A program made the translations under genes and the position numbers. This document shows positions 44,881 through 53,943 of a stretch of DNA of 64,000 nucleotides, one piece after another (position 1 is the stretch's first letter; every line of letters starts with the position of its first letter). The notes beneath the pieces are model-generated. The model was not told the DNA's origin and did no database searches. It was given only the letters and a program-made list of their open reading frames with translations. Origin of the DNA: Streptomyces antioxidans (GTDB lineage: Bacteria; Actinomycetota; Actinomycetes; Streptomycetales; Streptomycetaceae). The stretch is taken from positions 124,001 through 188,000 of the forward strand of contig NZ_LAKD02000040.1 in the NCBI RefSeq assembly GCF_000968685.2. Direction: 5' to 3'.

Positions 44881-44995
44881 CGGTCGCGTACCGATTCGGG
44901 GGTCGGAGTATCTGCCGTCCCGGTAATCGTGCATGGCGCACGGCGTTCGTTATCCATTCGGACAGCGGCAATAGGGCGACCTCTCGTCCCACCGA
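44881..44995 (-). pseudogene. Relic of an ATP-binding (GHKL) protein gene
   Basis: gtaccgattcgggggtcgga and gtgcatggcgcac words are shared with the ATP-binding gene at 33868-34335 in the same order and strand, but about 100 bases between them are missing. It lacks start and frame. Confidence 0.7.
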
Positions 44996-45058
44996 CCCTT
45001 CCCAGGACGCGACCCTGAGGAAACGGCAGAACGGATTGGAGCCGGTCGTGGTGCGTGG

Positions 45059-45886
45059 TCAGCTCTTCCTCTCGATGATGTCGGCAACGGCGTGGGCGGT
45101 AGCTCGTACGTCATCTTGCGGATCACTGGCGGCCAGCTTGCGCAGATCGGGGACGAACTCGCGCCAAGACGAATACGAAGTCGCCCATACCGCGCCTGTC
45201 CGCACCATGGGATCCTCGTGGTCAAAGTCGCGCAAGATGAGGGAGAAGTACTCATCGTCGAACGTATCGGGAGAGCCCAGGCCGACGAGCAGGAGAAGTT
45301 GCGTCCGCGTCACCGGGTCTGAGGACTCCTTGAGGGAAGCGGTCAGCTCTTTCTCAGTCCAGGCGCCGATGTAGGTCGCGGCCATGTTCGCCCATTGTGC
45401 GACCTCGTCCCCGTCATCACCCGCAGCGACTATGCAACTTGCCTTGGAGGCCGCGTCCTCCAGGTAATGGAGCTCCAGGCCCTCCTTGACCTGCCAGACC
45501 ATCTCATGGGTGATGCGTGAGGATGTCGGTTCGTCGAGCTGCCGGATCTCACGAAGCCCAAGACGTCGCGACAGGAGCTCGATCGTCGCATCCCGCGGAT
45601 TGCTGGTTCGCAGCACAATGCGGGAGCTGCGAAAGTGGGAGCACCCTCTCTGGCCGTGGTCATTTGCTTCGTCTGGCACTGCCGTGTCATCCCATCTTCG
45701 ACGAACTGAGCCACCGTGGCGGCGAAGTGTTCGCGTTGGTCCACTTTGCTGGCTTCCTGGGCGAATGAGACGTCCAGCATGCCGGGCGAAGTCCGCATCG
45801 CGGTAACGAGCGTAGAACAGCGTCTGAGGCGTCAGGTTGATGCGGCATGGGGACCTCGGCGGATGGTGACGGCAACGTCGGCACAC
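45059..45886 (-). pseudogene. HEAT-repeat-like protein gene with two probable frameshifts
   Basis: The C-terminal ~185 residues read well: ATIELLSRRLGLREIRQLDE, EKELTASLKESSDPVTRTQL and YSSWREFVPDLRKLAASDPQ are helical pairs like HEAT repeats. The N-terminus in the same frame is poor, but another frame carries MLDVSFAQEASKVDQREHFA and FVEDGMTRQCQTK. The natural protein would start near TLFYARYRDADFA, move to the second frame near 45775 and back near 45640. Two shifts within 150 bases suggest decay or sequencing error. Function is unknown. Confidence 0.55.
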
Positions 45887-45891
45887 AGCGG

Positions 45892-46082
45892 CCGCCCTCG
45901 CGGGAGTGCATCAGCAGCTCGACATGTTGCAAGGTCTCCTTGAGGACAGCAGGGGCGGGCATGGGCAAGAAGTTGCTGAAGCTCTCGGCCCAGTACGCCG
46001 AGTCCGCCGCGTGGCTCCACGAGGACTCCATGGACGGGTCCAGAGCGGAGACATGGACGAGCCGGGCCATGGAATGGGAGCA
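45892..46082 (+). pseudogene. Relic of an HTH-TPR regulator gene
   Basis: Matches 35195-35385 of the HTH-TPR gene (catcagcagctcgacatgtt and ctctcggcccagtacgccga are common to both) with small insertions and deletions that shift the frame. Both ends are lost. Confidence 0.8.
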
Positions 46083-46193
46083 GAGTCGTAGTAGGAGCGG
46101 TTGCTAACCCCTACCAGGCGGCTCGGTATCTTCCCGAGGCATCAGTCCGGTATGGGCGTCCGCGCTGAACGCCGCCGCGCCGACGGTGCCTAG

Positions 46194-46290
46194 TTGACGG
46201 CAACGCTGACGGCGACGACGGCACATGGCGCCCGTCAGTGGTCGCCCCGGGACACCAGGCCGGACCGCCACCGAGACCCGCGCCAGCTGC
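46194..46290 (+). repeat. Att-arm repeat, copy 3, without tRNA fragment
   Basis: ttgacggcaacgctgacggc begins this copy, and acaccaggccggaccgccac follows in the same spacing as in the first copy. After it the tRNA-Arg half is missing; gagggaacgcgtaacc stands there instead. Confidence 0.7.
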
Positions 46291-46535
46291 CAAGCAGAGG
46301 GAACGCGTAACCGTCGTACCCCTGGCCGCAGGAGCATGGGCACCAGTGTCAACCGGGCGAGTGAGGGCAGTGTCCCTTGAGCCCAGCGTCGGTCCCCGCG
46401 GCCTGTTGCGCTTTCGGCTGGCCGTGGGGTTCGGTCAGGCGACGCGCTGGGCGGCGTACGGCGCATTCGGACGCCTGGCGCCGACGCGCGGGGTTGCCAG
46501 TCCACGTGACGGACGACCCCAAGTGGGGCGGCGGG

Positions 46536-47465
46536 TCAGAAGTCTCGGCCGTCCGCGACGAAGTTGTGGACTTCTTCCTCGAAGGGGCCGTGGTATTCGC
46601 CGTTCCCCTGGCTGAGGTCGACCTCGGTATGCGGGTGTGCGGTCCGCAGACGCTCCATCATGTGATCGGACAGGTAGTGGTGGTGCAGGTCCAGACGGTT
46701 GAGGTGGGTCAACGGCTGGCCGTGGAGCAGGCTTTCGGCGCCCTGGTCGGTGAGGGTTCCCAGGGCCAGGCTCAATGACCGCAGGTCGGCCACGACGGGA
46801 GCGGAGGCCACCGCTGCGGCGATCTCGTCCTGGATCGCGCTGTTCTCCAGGCCGAGGGACCGCAGGGCGGGCAGCCGTTCGCCGCTAAGGATCGGCTCGA
46901 GGTCGAATTCGTCGGCTACGTCCGGTTCGTTAAGGCCGCCGGGAACACCGAGCCACAGGTCCAGATGTACAAGGCTGGGCAGGTTACTGGCCGCCACCGC
47001 GCGTACGACGTCCGACGGCAGGCCGCAGGACTCGAACCGGAGCGTCTTCAGCGCGGTGTGGTCGAAGGGGCGCAGCTCCAAACCCGACTTTCCCCGTACA
47101 TCAAGCCGTTCCAGCTGAGGGAAGCGTTCAAGGACGGGGGTGATATCGGTCTGCTCGATGGAGGCGAAGTCCCCCTCGTTACCGAGGAACAGCGCCCGCA
47201 ACCGTGGGAATCGCTCAGCGGTCTCAAGGAGGGATATGGCCGCGGCCGGGCCGTCGAAGTCGGTGAAGCCCAGGGACAGGGTCGTCACTCCGGTGGTGTC
47301 GATGGTCTGCGTGAAGGACTCGAAGACCTCGTCGAACCCGGGCGGTCCCAGGACCGGTGCGCTGACGTGCCATGCCGGTGCTCGCGGGGGGACACGGACG
47401 TCACCGTCCGGATCGAACTCCGCCAACCGCTGGCCGTGAAAATCCTCTGTACGCGCACTGGGCAT
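46536..47465 (-). CDS. STM4015-family leucine-rich-repeat protein
   Basis: 309 residues. After an N-terminal strand region (RVPPRAPAWHVSAPVLGPPG) come LRR-like segments: FPRLRALFLGNEGDF, FPQLERLDVRGKSGLELRPF, LPSLVHLDLWLGVPG, LPALRSLGLENSAIQDE and LTHLNRLDLHHHYLS. The set and length match the STM4015 family of Streptomyces, which usually stands with other STM40xx genes. Here no such partner is near. LRR proteins bind other proteins; the target is unknown. Confidence 0.75.
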   Translation of the reverse strand: MPSARTEDFHGQRLAEFDPDGDVRVPPRAPAWHVSAPVLGPPGFDEVFESFTQTIDTTGVTTLSLGFTDFDGPAAAISLLETAERFPRLRALFLGNEGDFASIEQTDITPVLERFPQLERLDVRGKSGLELRPFDHTALKTLRFESCGLPSDVVRAVAASNLPSLVHLDLWLGVPGGLNEPDVADEFDLEPILSGERLPALRSLGLENSAIQDEIAAAVASAPVVADLRSLSLALGTLTDQGAESLLHGQPLTHLNRLDLHHHYLSDHMMERLRTAHPHTEVDLSQGNGEYHGPFEEEVHNFVADGRDF

Positions 47466-47593
47466 CGATGCTCATCCTTCCTCACGCGGAACCGGACCAA
47501 GCTATCGAGTGGCTGTGACAGCGCGGGGAAGAGGGCTCAGTGCCGGTGTGAAGCATCGCCCCCGTCGTTCAGGGCGGATGTCGACATGGGTGG

Positions 47594-48259
47594 TCACAGC
47601 CGGGCCTCCAGGCGGGCCGCCAAAGGTTCGTAGTCGTACCCCGGAAAATGTTCAGGGAGGATCTTGAGCATGAGCCTCAAACTCTCCAGGGTGGAGCCGT
47701 ACTCTCTGGCGCCGAGCGGCACATCGGCGAAGAGGTACTGCCAGCCAGTTGCGCCCTTCGTGATGATCAGAACGTCAAGGTAGTCCCGGTAGTCGAGGTC
47801 GAGCTTGACGTAGGTGCGGAACCTGTCGAGGAACCAGATCTCCGGACTCGACACGCCCCGCAGAAACCTCATGGTGGCCAGTTGTCCGCCACCGCCCCGC
47901 GAGATGTCATCCAGGATGGAGAGTTCTGAGAGCAGCTCTTCGTCGCACTTCTCCCAGGCGAAGTCCTGTACCTGAAGCATTTCTTCGCGGCTGGCGTCGA
48001 TGTTCATGATGTTGAACTCGCCAAAGAGCGGTACGTCAATATCCGCGGCACACCAGTGCAGTGCCATATATCGATACGGGAAGTATGCTTCCTTGAGCCT
48101 TTCGCTGAGCGGGAACCCTTCTTCGGCATGCAACTCGAAGATTGCCGTCGGGTCCTTTCCTGGCCCGCCTGGGCCTATTTCTTCGTACATGACATTGAAG
48201 AACGGGGATGCGCGCACCTCGCGGATGGTCTGGAACAAACGTTCATCGTATGGACGCAT
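47594..48259 (-). CDS. Hypothetical protein, 221 residues
   Basis: A soluble protein with alternating helices and strands (FPYRYMALHWCAADIDVPLF, YVKLDLDYRDYLDVLIITKG). The pattern YLDVLIITKGATGWQYLFAD recalls SUKH/SMI1-type immunity proteins, which often end in a short helix after such strands, but I cannot support the family. The gene lies 128 bases past the LRR gene start and runs in the same direction. Confidence 0.6.
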   Translation of the reverse strand: MRPYDERLFQTIREVRASPFFNVMYEEIGPGGPGKDPTAIFELHAEEGFPLSERLKEAYFPYRYMALHWCAADIDVPLFGEFNIMNIDASREEMLQVQDFAWEKCDEELLSELSILDDISRGGGGQLATMRFLRGVSSPEIWFLDRFRTYVKLDLDYRDYLDVLIITKGATGWQYLFADVPLGAREYGSTLESLRLMLKILPEHFPGYDYEPLAARLEARL

Positions 48260-48364
48260 TCGATCCTCACTTCTCCTTGTGTGGTGGGGGCCAGCGGACC
48301 CTTCCCGGCTCAGAGCCCCCTCCGGTGCTCGGAAGGGGCTCGGGTCGGCTGCGTTGGTTGTGGC

Positions 48365-49816
48365 CTACTTCGGGGGTTGGAAGCCGCCGATCTCCTGCTC
48401 GAGGAGTTCGGCGAGGCGCAGGGGGGTGCGGTCCTCGAAGGCTGGACCGATGAGTTGTACTCCCACGGGCAGGCCCTCGGGGGAGCGGCCCGTGGGTATG
48501 GCGGTGGCGGGTAGGCCGGGCATGGTGGCCACTCCGGCCCAGACGAGCTGGTCGAGGTACGGGTACTCGACGCCGTCGATGTCGAGTCGGCGTTCGGTCG
48601 GGTCGGGGCCGTGGTCGTGGGGGAACGCGGGGGTGGGCGTGATGGGGCACACCACGGCGTCGAACTCGGTGAAGAGCTGGCGCCAGCCGTGGCGGTGGAG
48701 CTCGCGACGGCCGTCCGTCTCGATCCAGTCGCGGTGGCTGAACCCGACGCCGCGCAGCCGCGCCGCTTCGAGGCTCCGGTCGTCCGCGTCCAGTCCGGCG
48801 GCGCGGGTCCGCATCTGCTCGTACGCCTCGACGGGGAAGCTTCCGCTGAAGCCCGAGAACAGCAACTGGGTGTAGAGCACCGCGGCTTCGCTCAGATCGG
48901 GCAGCAGGGGGCTGTGCCGTTCGACGTGGGCGCCGCCGTCGACGAGCGCCTCGGCCACCCGGTTCACGCCCGCCCGCACGGCGGACCCGGTCGGAATGAG
49001 CGGATGGTCGTCGAGGACCAGGACCCGGAAGCCGCTGAGTCGCCCATGGCGCGCGGGCGGCAGCGTCACATGGTGCGCCACACCGAGCGTCAGCGGGTCG
49101 GGCCCGGCCATGACGTCGAGCAGGAGCGCGAGGTCGCGGGCCGTGCGCGCCATCGGGCCGACGACGGCGAGGTCGGGCTCGGTGGGCAGGGCCGGTGCGG
49201 TCGGCGGGACCATACCGCGGCTGGCCGCCAGCCCGAGTGTCGGCTTGTGCGCGTAGACACCGCAGAAATGTGCGGGGGTGCGCAGGGAACCGCCGATGTC
49301 GGAGCCGATGGACAGCGCGCCGAACCCGGACGCCAGGGCCGCCGCCGATCCGCCGGAGGACCCGCCCGGCGTACGGCCGTGATCCCACGGGTTATTGGTG
49401 GTGCCGTAGATCTCGTTGAAGCTCTGCACATCTTGCAGTCCCACGGGCACGTTGGTCTTGCCGAGTACCACCGCGCCCGCGGTCTTGAGCCGCGCCACCT
49501 GCACCGCGTCCTCGGCCGCCATGTGGTTCCGGTGCGGTGGCATGCCCCAGGTCGTGGGCAGCCCGGCGATGTCGTAGGACTCCTTGACCGTTACTGGAAT
49601 GCCGAGCAGCGGCCGGTCCTCACCGCGGGCGCGCGCCTGGTCGGCGTCGTGCGCGGCGGCCCGCGCACGGTCGAAGTCCGGCACGCACATCGCGTTGATC
49701 GCCTTGTCGTCGCGCTCAACGCGGGCGATCGCCTCGTCGGTCAGCTCCGCCGAGGTCACTTCACCGGCTCGTAGGGCCGCCGCGAGGTTTTCGGCCGTCT
49801 GAAAGTTCCATTCCAT
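48365..49816 (-). CDS. Amidase (amidase-signature family)
   Basis: 483 residues from ATG 49816; the longer frame adds 17 residues without support. The Ser-Ser-Lys triad is visible: Lys in GIPVTVKESYDIAG, the cis-Ser in PGGSSGGSAAALASG and the nucleophile Ser in SIGSDIGGSLRTPA. The enzyme hydrolyses a carboxamide; family members act on varied amides and on Glu-tRNA(Gln). The C-terminus (GVQLIGPAFEDRTPLRLAEL) is typical. It is a single gene, so the substrate cannot be told. Confidence 0.85.
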   Translation of the reverse strand: MEWNFQTAENLAAALRAGEVTSAELTDEAIARVERDDKAINAMCVPDFDRARAAAHDADQARARGEDRPLLGIPVTVKESYDIAGLPTTWGMPPHRNHMAAEDAVQVARLKTAGAVVLGKTNVPVGLQDVQSFNEIYGTTNNPWDHGRTPGGSSGGSAAALASGFGALSIGSDIGGSLRTPAHFCGVYAHKPTLGLAASRGMVPPTAPALPTEPDLAVVGPMARTARDLALLLDVMAGPDPLTLGVAHHVTLPPARHGRLSGFRVLVLDDHPLIPTGSAVRAGVNRVAEALVDGGAHVERHSPLLPDLSEAAVLYTQLLFSGFSGSFPVEAYEQMRTRAAGLDADDRSLEAARLRGVGFSHRDWIETDGRRELHRHGWRQLFTEFDAVVCPITPTPAFPHDHGPDPTERRLDIDGVEYPYLDQLVWAGVATMPGLPATAIPTGRSPEGLPVGVQLIGPAFEDRTPLRLAELLEQEIGGFQPPK

Positions 49817-50090
49817 GAATCCGACCGTATAGGCCTCTGGGGCAAGCCATAAAATGCCATTTCGCACAATGGGGTGGGTGTCTCCGTACTCAACTTCTTC
49901 CGCTGCGGCCGTAGTCGTAGGTAATGCGTCCGGCCGTTGGAAGCCTTCGGTCGGTTAACGGCTCTTGTGCGCCCCTCGACCGCGGCCTCGGGGCAGGGCT
50001 CCGTCCGTACCGCACGAAGACCATGACGGCATGAGTCCTCAGTTCGGCCGGACTTGGCCTCGTGACCAGCGGATACGTCATCGCTGCACG

Positions 50091-50132
50091 GTATTAGTTG
50101 TCCGTTAACGGTATTTAGTTGTCCGTTAGCGG
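50091..50132 (+). promoter_or_regulatory. Direct repeats in the upstream region of the lipoprotein gene
   Basis: ggtattagttgtccgttaac and ggtatttagttgtccgttag are near-identical 21-22 base copies in tandem. The first contains the palindrome ccgttaacgg. They may be operator sites. A second short repeat (agcatccggg, twice, 50171-50190) follows. Confidence 0.5.
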
Positions 50133-50224
50133 AACGCCAACGCGATCTTCGAAGCTGATGGTCGTCCGGGAGCATCCGGGAGCATCCGGGAGCAGACGAC
50201 AGAACAGAGCATTGGGAGATCACG

Positions 50225-50845
50225 ATGAACACCGCCGCCACCACCAGCCGCTTCCGTGGCCGCACCGGCCGCCGTATCGCCGCCGCACTTGTCGCGGCCG
50301 CGGCGCTGAGCCTGGGTGCCACGGCCTGTGGCCCTGAGGACTCCGGGGCCGACTCCTCCGGCTCCTCGGCCTCGGCTCAGCCCACGAGCGGGTCCTCCTC
50401 GGACAACTCCGGTTCGCAGGGCCAGGGCGGCGGCAAGGGCCATACGGCGCCGCCCGCCGCCGACAAGGGTGGCGCCAACGGTGGGGGCAACGGGGGCGCC
50501 AAGGGCGGCGGCACTGGTGGTGGCGGCGCCGCCAACGCGGGGAACCACCGCATGTACGTCGGCACGCTGAAGTACCTCGCGCCCGGCAAGCTGACCATCA
50601 AGCCCGAGAGCGGCGACAGGGAGCAGGCGTTCCTGGTCTCCAACGCCACGCGGATCCTCGGCGCGGCCGCGATCTGCTCCGACGACGGCGGCACCGTGTC
50701 CATCGGCGACGACGGCTACGGCACTTCGAAGTGCACCGTGGAGCAGCTGGAGAAGGCCGCGAAGACCAATAGCGTGACCGTCCGCGTCACCATGAATCCG
50801 AAGTCCGGCGCTGCCGAGACGGTCGAGGAGAAGTACCACCCGTAA
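50225..50845 (+). CDS. Lipoprotein with Gly/Ser-rich linker
   Basis: 206 residues. A basic start and the hydrophobic AALVAAAALSLGATAC give a signal with lipobox LGATAC, so Cys 35 should be lipidated. A low-complexity linker of about 65 residues (Gly, Ser, Asn, Lys) follows, then a compact domain of about 95 residues (RMYVGTLKYLAPGKLTIKPE, ILGAAAICSDDGGTVSI) with two cysteines that may pair. The domain looks like a small beta barrel; I do not know its function. A strong terminator follows. Confidence 0.75.
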   Translation: MNTAATTSRFRGRTGRRIAAALVAAAALSLGATACGPEDSGADSSGSSASAQPTSGSSSDNSGSQGQGGGKGHTAPPAADKGGANGGGNGGAKGGGTGGGGAANAGNHRMYVGTLKYLAPGKLTIKPESGDREQAFLVSNATRILGAAAICSDDGGTVSIGDDGYGTSKCTVEQLEKAAKTNSVTVRVTMNPKSGAAETVEEKYHP

Positions 50846-50863
50846 ACCGCGGAACTCCGCACT

Positions 50864-50905
50864 CCCGCGCGCCCGGTGGGCTCTTCGCCCCACCGGGCGC
50901 GCGGG
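50864..50905 (+). terminator. Terminator of the lipoprotein gene
   Basis: Seventeen-base perfect arms (50864-50880, 50889-50905) with an eight-base loop and a ttt end. Confidence 0.85.
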
Positions 50906-51017
50906 TTTGTGCATTCGCGCTCGGTCACGCCCGGAAATGCTTTGTCAAATGCGGTGTCCGGCGTACGCGATGACAACGGCGCTGGGAGCCGTCGCCGCCG
51001 TGACGGCGTAGCGGCTC

Positions 51018-51551
51018 CTACGAGGCGTCAACGTAGGCGAGATGGTCCCCGCAGACGGTGCAGCGGAAGAGCATCGCCGTAGCCGCCTCGCCCAGATGGG
51101 TCAGGAACTGCTCAAGCCGGGCTTCGTCGTGCCAGCCGTCGAGGCGCATGTCGGCCCGCAGTTGGGCGAGGGCTTCAGGGTGCGCGGTCAGCTCGGCGTA
51201 CCCGACTTCACCCACGAAGGCGGCCGCGTTCCGGCAGTGAACGAGCCAGTGGGGATCCTGCCAGGCGCGGAAGCCAGGGGTGCGGCGGGTGACCTCATGC
51301 AAGACGTCGTCGCTGACACCATCGAGCCCGAAGGAGTCGACAAACTCGCCCGCGAACCGTTCAGCCGCGCTTCCATCTGCGATGCACCACGGGCAGAAAC
51401 GTCCGCTGACGTCGTCGGCGCTGTAGAAGGTCGCCGTGTAGATCCAGCCCCTGTCGCGCTCGCAGCAGGCGCACGTCTCGGCGGCCTCGCGGATGGATCC
51501 GCTTGCGACAGGATCCGGGTGATAGCGGAAAACGGGCAGGCTCACGCTCAT
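51018..51551 (-). CDS. CbrC family protein (UPF0167)
   Basis: 177 residues from ATG 51551. LPVFRYHPDPVASGSIREAA, the zinc-like pairs ETCACCERDRGWIYTATFYS and GRFCPWCIADGSAAERF, and FRCTVCGDHLAYVDAS at the end are those of the CbrC family. Members in E. coli are tied to the CreBC regulon and colicin E2 tolerance; the biochemical action is not known. The extra N-terminal frame is discarded because it is Arg/Pro-rich and not protein-like. Confidence 0.85.
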   Translation of the reverse strand: MSVSLPVFRYHPDPVASGSIREAAETCACCERDRGWIYTATFYSADDVSGRFCPWCIADGSAAERFAGEFVDSFGLDGVSDDVLHEVTRRTPGFRAWQDPHWLVHCRNAAAFVGEVGYAELTAHPEALAQLRADMRLDGWHDEARLEQFLTHLGEAATAMLFRCTVCGDHLAYVDAS

Positions 51552-51848
51552 CGCCGCTGGCCACACAGCGCTCTGGTATCCACACCCACTGATCTCATGG
51601 CAGGCAGTCTCTCCGCGAGGACAGCCCGCGATCAAGAGGGGACGTTGCGCTGGGACATGTTCTTCCCCGCTCTCGCGGCGTGGTGTTCGGGCTCGTGAGA
51701 ACTCGGCTGTCGGCCAGTGCTGATGATCTACCGCCGTACGGTTGACGCTCCGCTCATGGCGGGGCCGGGCCGGGCGGGGCCGTGGGGCGGCTGCGGCAGA
51801 GTGGATTTCCCTTGGGCGGGGTGAATGACGTAGGGTTACGTTCATCGA

Positions 51849-51922
51849 CGCGGGGTGGAGCAGCTCGGTAGCTCGCTGGGCTCATAACCCAGAGGTCGCA
51901 GGTTCAAATCCTGTCCCCGCTA
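51849..51922 (+). tRNA. Initiator tRNA-fMet (CAU)
   Basis: 74 bases. The anticodon arm CTGGG-CTCATAA-CCCAG has the three G:C pairs of initiator tRNA and anticodon CAT. The first acceptor pair is mismatched (C1 against T72), as initiators require. CCA is not encoded. Confidence 0.93.
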
Positions 51923-51931
51923 CTCGGATAT

Positions 51932-51966
51932 CGAGGGCCCGGCACTGAAGAAGTGCCGGGCCCTCG
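51932..51966 (+). terminator. Terminator after tRNA-fMet
   Basis: Fifteen-base perfect arms (cgagggcccggcact and complement) around gaaga. Confidence 0.85.
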
Positions 51967-52004
51967 GTCGTTCGGTGGTCGGTGGTGCCGGGGCCCCGCC
52001 GCCG

Positions 52005-52634
52005 TCAGCGGGTGACCTTCCAGCTCACCGGGCGGTTGGTGTCATCACCTGTGCTGTACGTCACCACCGACGGGCGTATGCCGTTGGGCACCAAGAACAC
52101 CTTGCACAGGGAGACCTTCGCCCCCACCGCGAAGTCGTCCGGGTCCTTGCCCGGGCAGGCCGTGACCTCGGTGTCGCCGGTGATGAGCGGCTGGTCGTCC
52201 ACACCGGCTGTGTCCTTGAGGCCGGTGGGGGTGTTCAGAAACGGGTAGTGGACGGAGCTCCCGCCGATGTTCTCGAAGGCCATGGTGACGTAGTACGGCT
52301 GGGTGCTCCGTACGTCGGACCGCCTCACACCCGCCGTCCTCAGCTCGGCGTAGGTGCCCTTGCGCACGTTCACCGCCGCGACCCGCAGCGCGCCGCGCTT
52401 GTGGTCAGAGCCGCGCTTGTAGGTGACCGACGTGGGCTCGCCGAGCCGGAGGGTCTTGCCGCTGTCCCTGTCGGCCGCCATGTCCGCACGGGCCGCGGGC
52501 TGCCGTCGGCCGGACGCGGCGGTGTCGTCCGCGCAGCCGGTGGCGGCGAGCGCGAGGAGGGTGACGCCGAGGGCACAGACGAGGGCGGCTCCGGATCGGG
52601 CGGTGGCGGCCGCGCGAGGCGGGCGGTCGGTCAT
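52005..52634 (-). CDS. Putative lipoprotein, 209 residues
   Basis: The signal AALVCALGVTLLALAATGC ends in lipobox AATGC. The mature part has KTLRLGEPTSVTYKRGSDHK, VNVRKGTYAELRTAGVR and SVVTYSTGDDTNRPVSWKVT, and reads as an immunoglobulin-like or DUF4352-like beta sandwich. Two cysteines (TACPGK, SLCKVF) may form a disulfide. It stands alone and points towards the tRNA. Function is unknown. Confidence 0.75.
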   Translation of the reverse strand: MTDRPPRAAATARSGAALVCALGVTLLALAATGCADDTAASGRRQPAARADMAADRDSGKTLRLGEPTSVTYKRGSDHKRGALRVAAVNVRKGTYAELRTAGVRRSDVRSTQPYYVTMAFENIGGSSVHYPFLNTPTGLKDTAGVDDQPLITGDTEVTACPGKDPDDFAVGAKVSLCKVFLVPNGIRPSVVTYSTGDDTNRPVSWKVTR

Positions 52635-52639
52635 GGACG

Positions 52640-52740
52640 GTCCCCCGGTGGTGGTCGGTGGTGCTTCGGTCGTGGTGGTGGGTAGTGGTCGGTGGTGCTT
52701 CGGTCGGAGGTGGTCGTGGTCCGTGGTGGTCGGTCGGTGA
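52640..52740. repeat. Tandem repeat upstream of the lipoprotein gene
   Basis: gtggtcggtggtgcttcggt occurs twice (about 52653 and 52687) within a longer GGT-rich run. The remaining stretch to 52944 has no gene. Confidence 0.6.
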
Positions 52741-52944
52741 CGACGCCGAGCGGGTGGTAACCGCCGCCGTGGGATACGCCGGTCACGGGCCGTCAGTTCA
52801 CCCTCTCGGATTCCCTTGTGGTGATCTCGCTACCGCAGATCACCATGGGCGTGACAAAACCACTGGTCGGAGCTGTGATCAACTCGGGGCGAGAGCTTGG
52901 GACGGGGCTGTAGCAATACGCCCGGGGCAACTACCGTGATCCGT

Positions 52945-53811
52945 ATGGACGATACCGCCGTGGTGTCGGCGCAGCGGTTCTGGCAGGAGCTCGGGCTGCC
53001 CGGACTCATCGATGTGCACACCCACTTCATGCCCCAGCGCGTACTGGACAAGGTCTGGGCCTACTTCGACGCCGTGGAGCCCCGCTGGCACATCACCTAC
53101 CGCGCTGAGGAGGACGAACGCCTCGCGACGCTAAGGGCGTTCGGGGTGCGGGCCTTCACCTCGATGCTCTACCCCCACAAGCCCGACATGGCGCGGTGGC
53201 TGAACGGCTGGGCGGCCGATTTCGCCGCCCGTACGCCCGACTGTCTGCACACCGCGACCTTCTTCCCCGAGCCCGGTGTGGAGGGGTACGTGCGCGCGGC
53301 GCTCGAGGGCGGGGCGCGGGTGTTCAAGTCCCATGTGCAGGTGGGGGCGTACGACCCGGGCGATGCGCTGCTCGAGCCGGTGTGGGGCACGCTCGCCGAG
53401 AGCGGGACGCCCGTCGTCATCCACTGCGGCTCCGGACCCCACCCGGGCAAGTACACCGGACCGGAGCCGGTGGGGCGGGTGCTGGCCCGTCATCCTCGGC
53501 TGCGCCTGATCATCGCGCATATGGGACTGCCGGAGTACGGGGACTTCCTGGGGCTGGCGGAGCGGTACGAGGGGGTTCACCTGGACACCACGATGGCCTT
53601 CACCGACTTCACCGAGAGCCGGTGGCCGTTTCCGCGGTCGGAGCGGGGGCGGCTGGCCGCCCTTGGGGACCGGGTGCTGTTCGGGAGCGACTTCCCCAAC
53701 ATCCCGTACGGATACCGGCATGCGCTGGACGCGCTGACGCGGGTCGGGCAGGACGGGGAGTGGCTGCGCGGGGTGTGTTACGGGAACGCGGCGCGGCTGT
53801 TCGGGATATGA
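52945..53811 (+). CDS. Amidohydrolase family 2 protein
   Basis: 288 residues from ATG 52945; the frame continues upstream without support. LIDVHTHFMPQRVLDKVWAY holds the HxH metal site; VVIHCGSGPHPGKY and RLRLIIAHMGLPEYGDF carry the second and third His; FGSDFPNIPYGYRHALDAL the final Asp. This is the ACMSD/amidohydrolase-2 type of TIM barrel that acts as decarboxylase or hydrolase. It may form a catabolic pair with the convergent LLM oxidoreductase, but this is not proven. Confidence 0.85.
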   Translation: MDDTAVVSAQRFWQELGLPGLIDVHTHFMPQRVLDKVWAYFDAVEPRWHITYRAEEDERLATLRAFGVRAFTSMLYPHKPDMARWLNGWAADFAARTPDCLHTATFFPEPGVEGYVRAALEGGARVFKSHVQVGAYDPGDALLEPVWGTLAESGTPVVIHCGSGPHPGKYTGPEPVGRVLARHPRLRLIIAHMGLPEYGDFLGLAERYEGVHLDTTMAFTDFTESRWPFPRSERGRLAALGDRVLFGSDFPNIPYGYRHALDALTRVGQDGEWLRGVCYGNAARLFGI

Positions 53812-53943
53812 CGCGGTGTGCCGGTTCCGGCGTTGAGGCTTCCCCGGCCCGGCGCCCGGACCGGCCCGGCCCGGTGCCTGCGTCGGCACCGGGCAGCTGA
53901 TCGCGGGGATCGCGAGTGTCGTGGGTATCGGGGATCCGCGGGG

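Larger units (their letters stand above)
43976..46290. mobile_element. tRNA-Arg island C, decayed
   Basis: Runs from the second duplicate to the third arm repeat at 46194, where no tRNA fragment remains. It holds one intact NUDIX gene and relics of an HTH/PLD gene, an ATP-binding gene, an HTH-TPR gene and a frameshifted HEAT-repeat gene. Confidence 0.55.
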
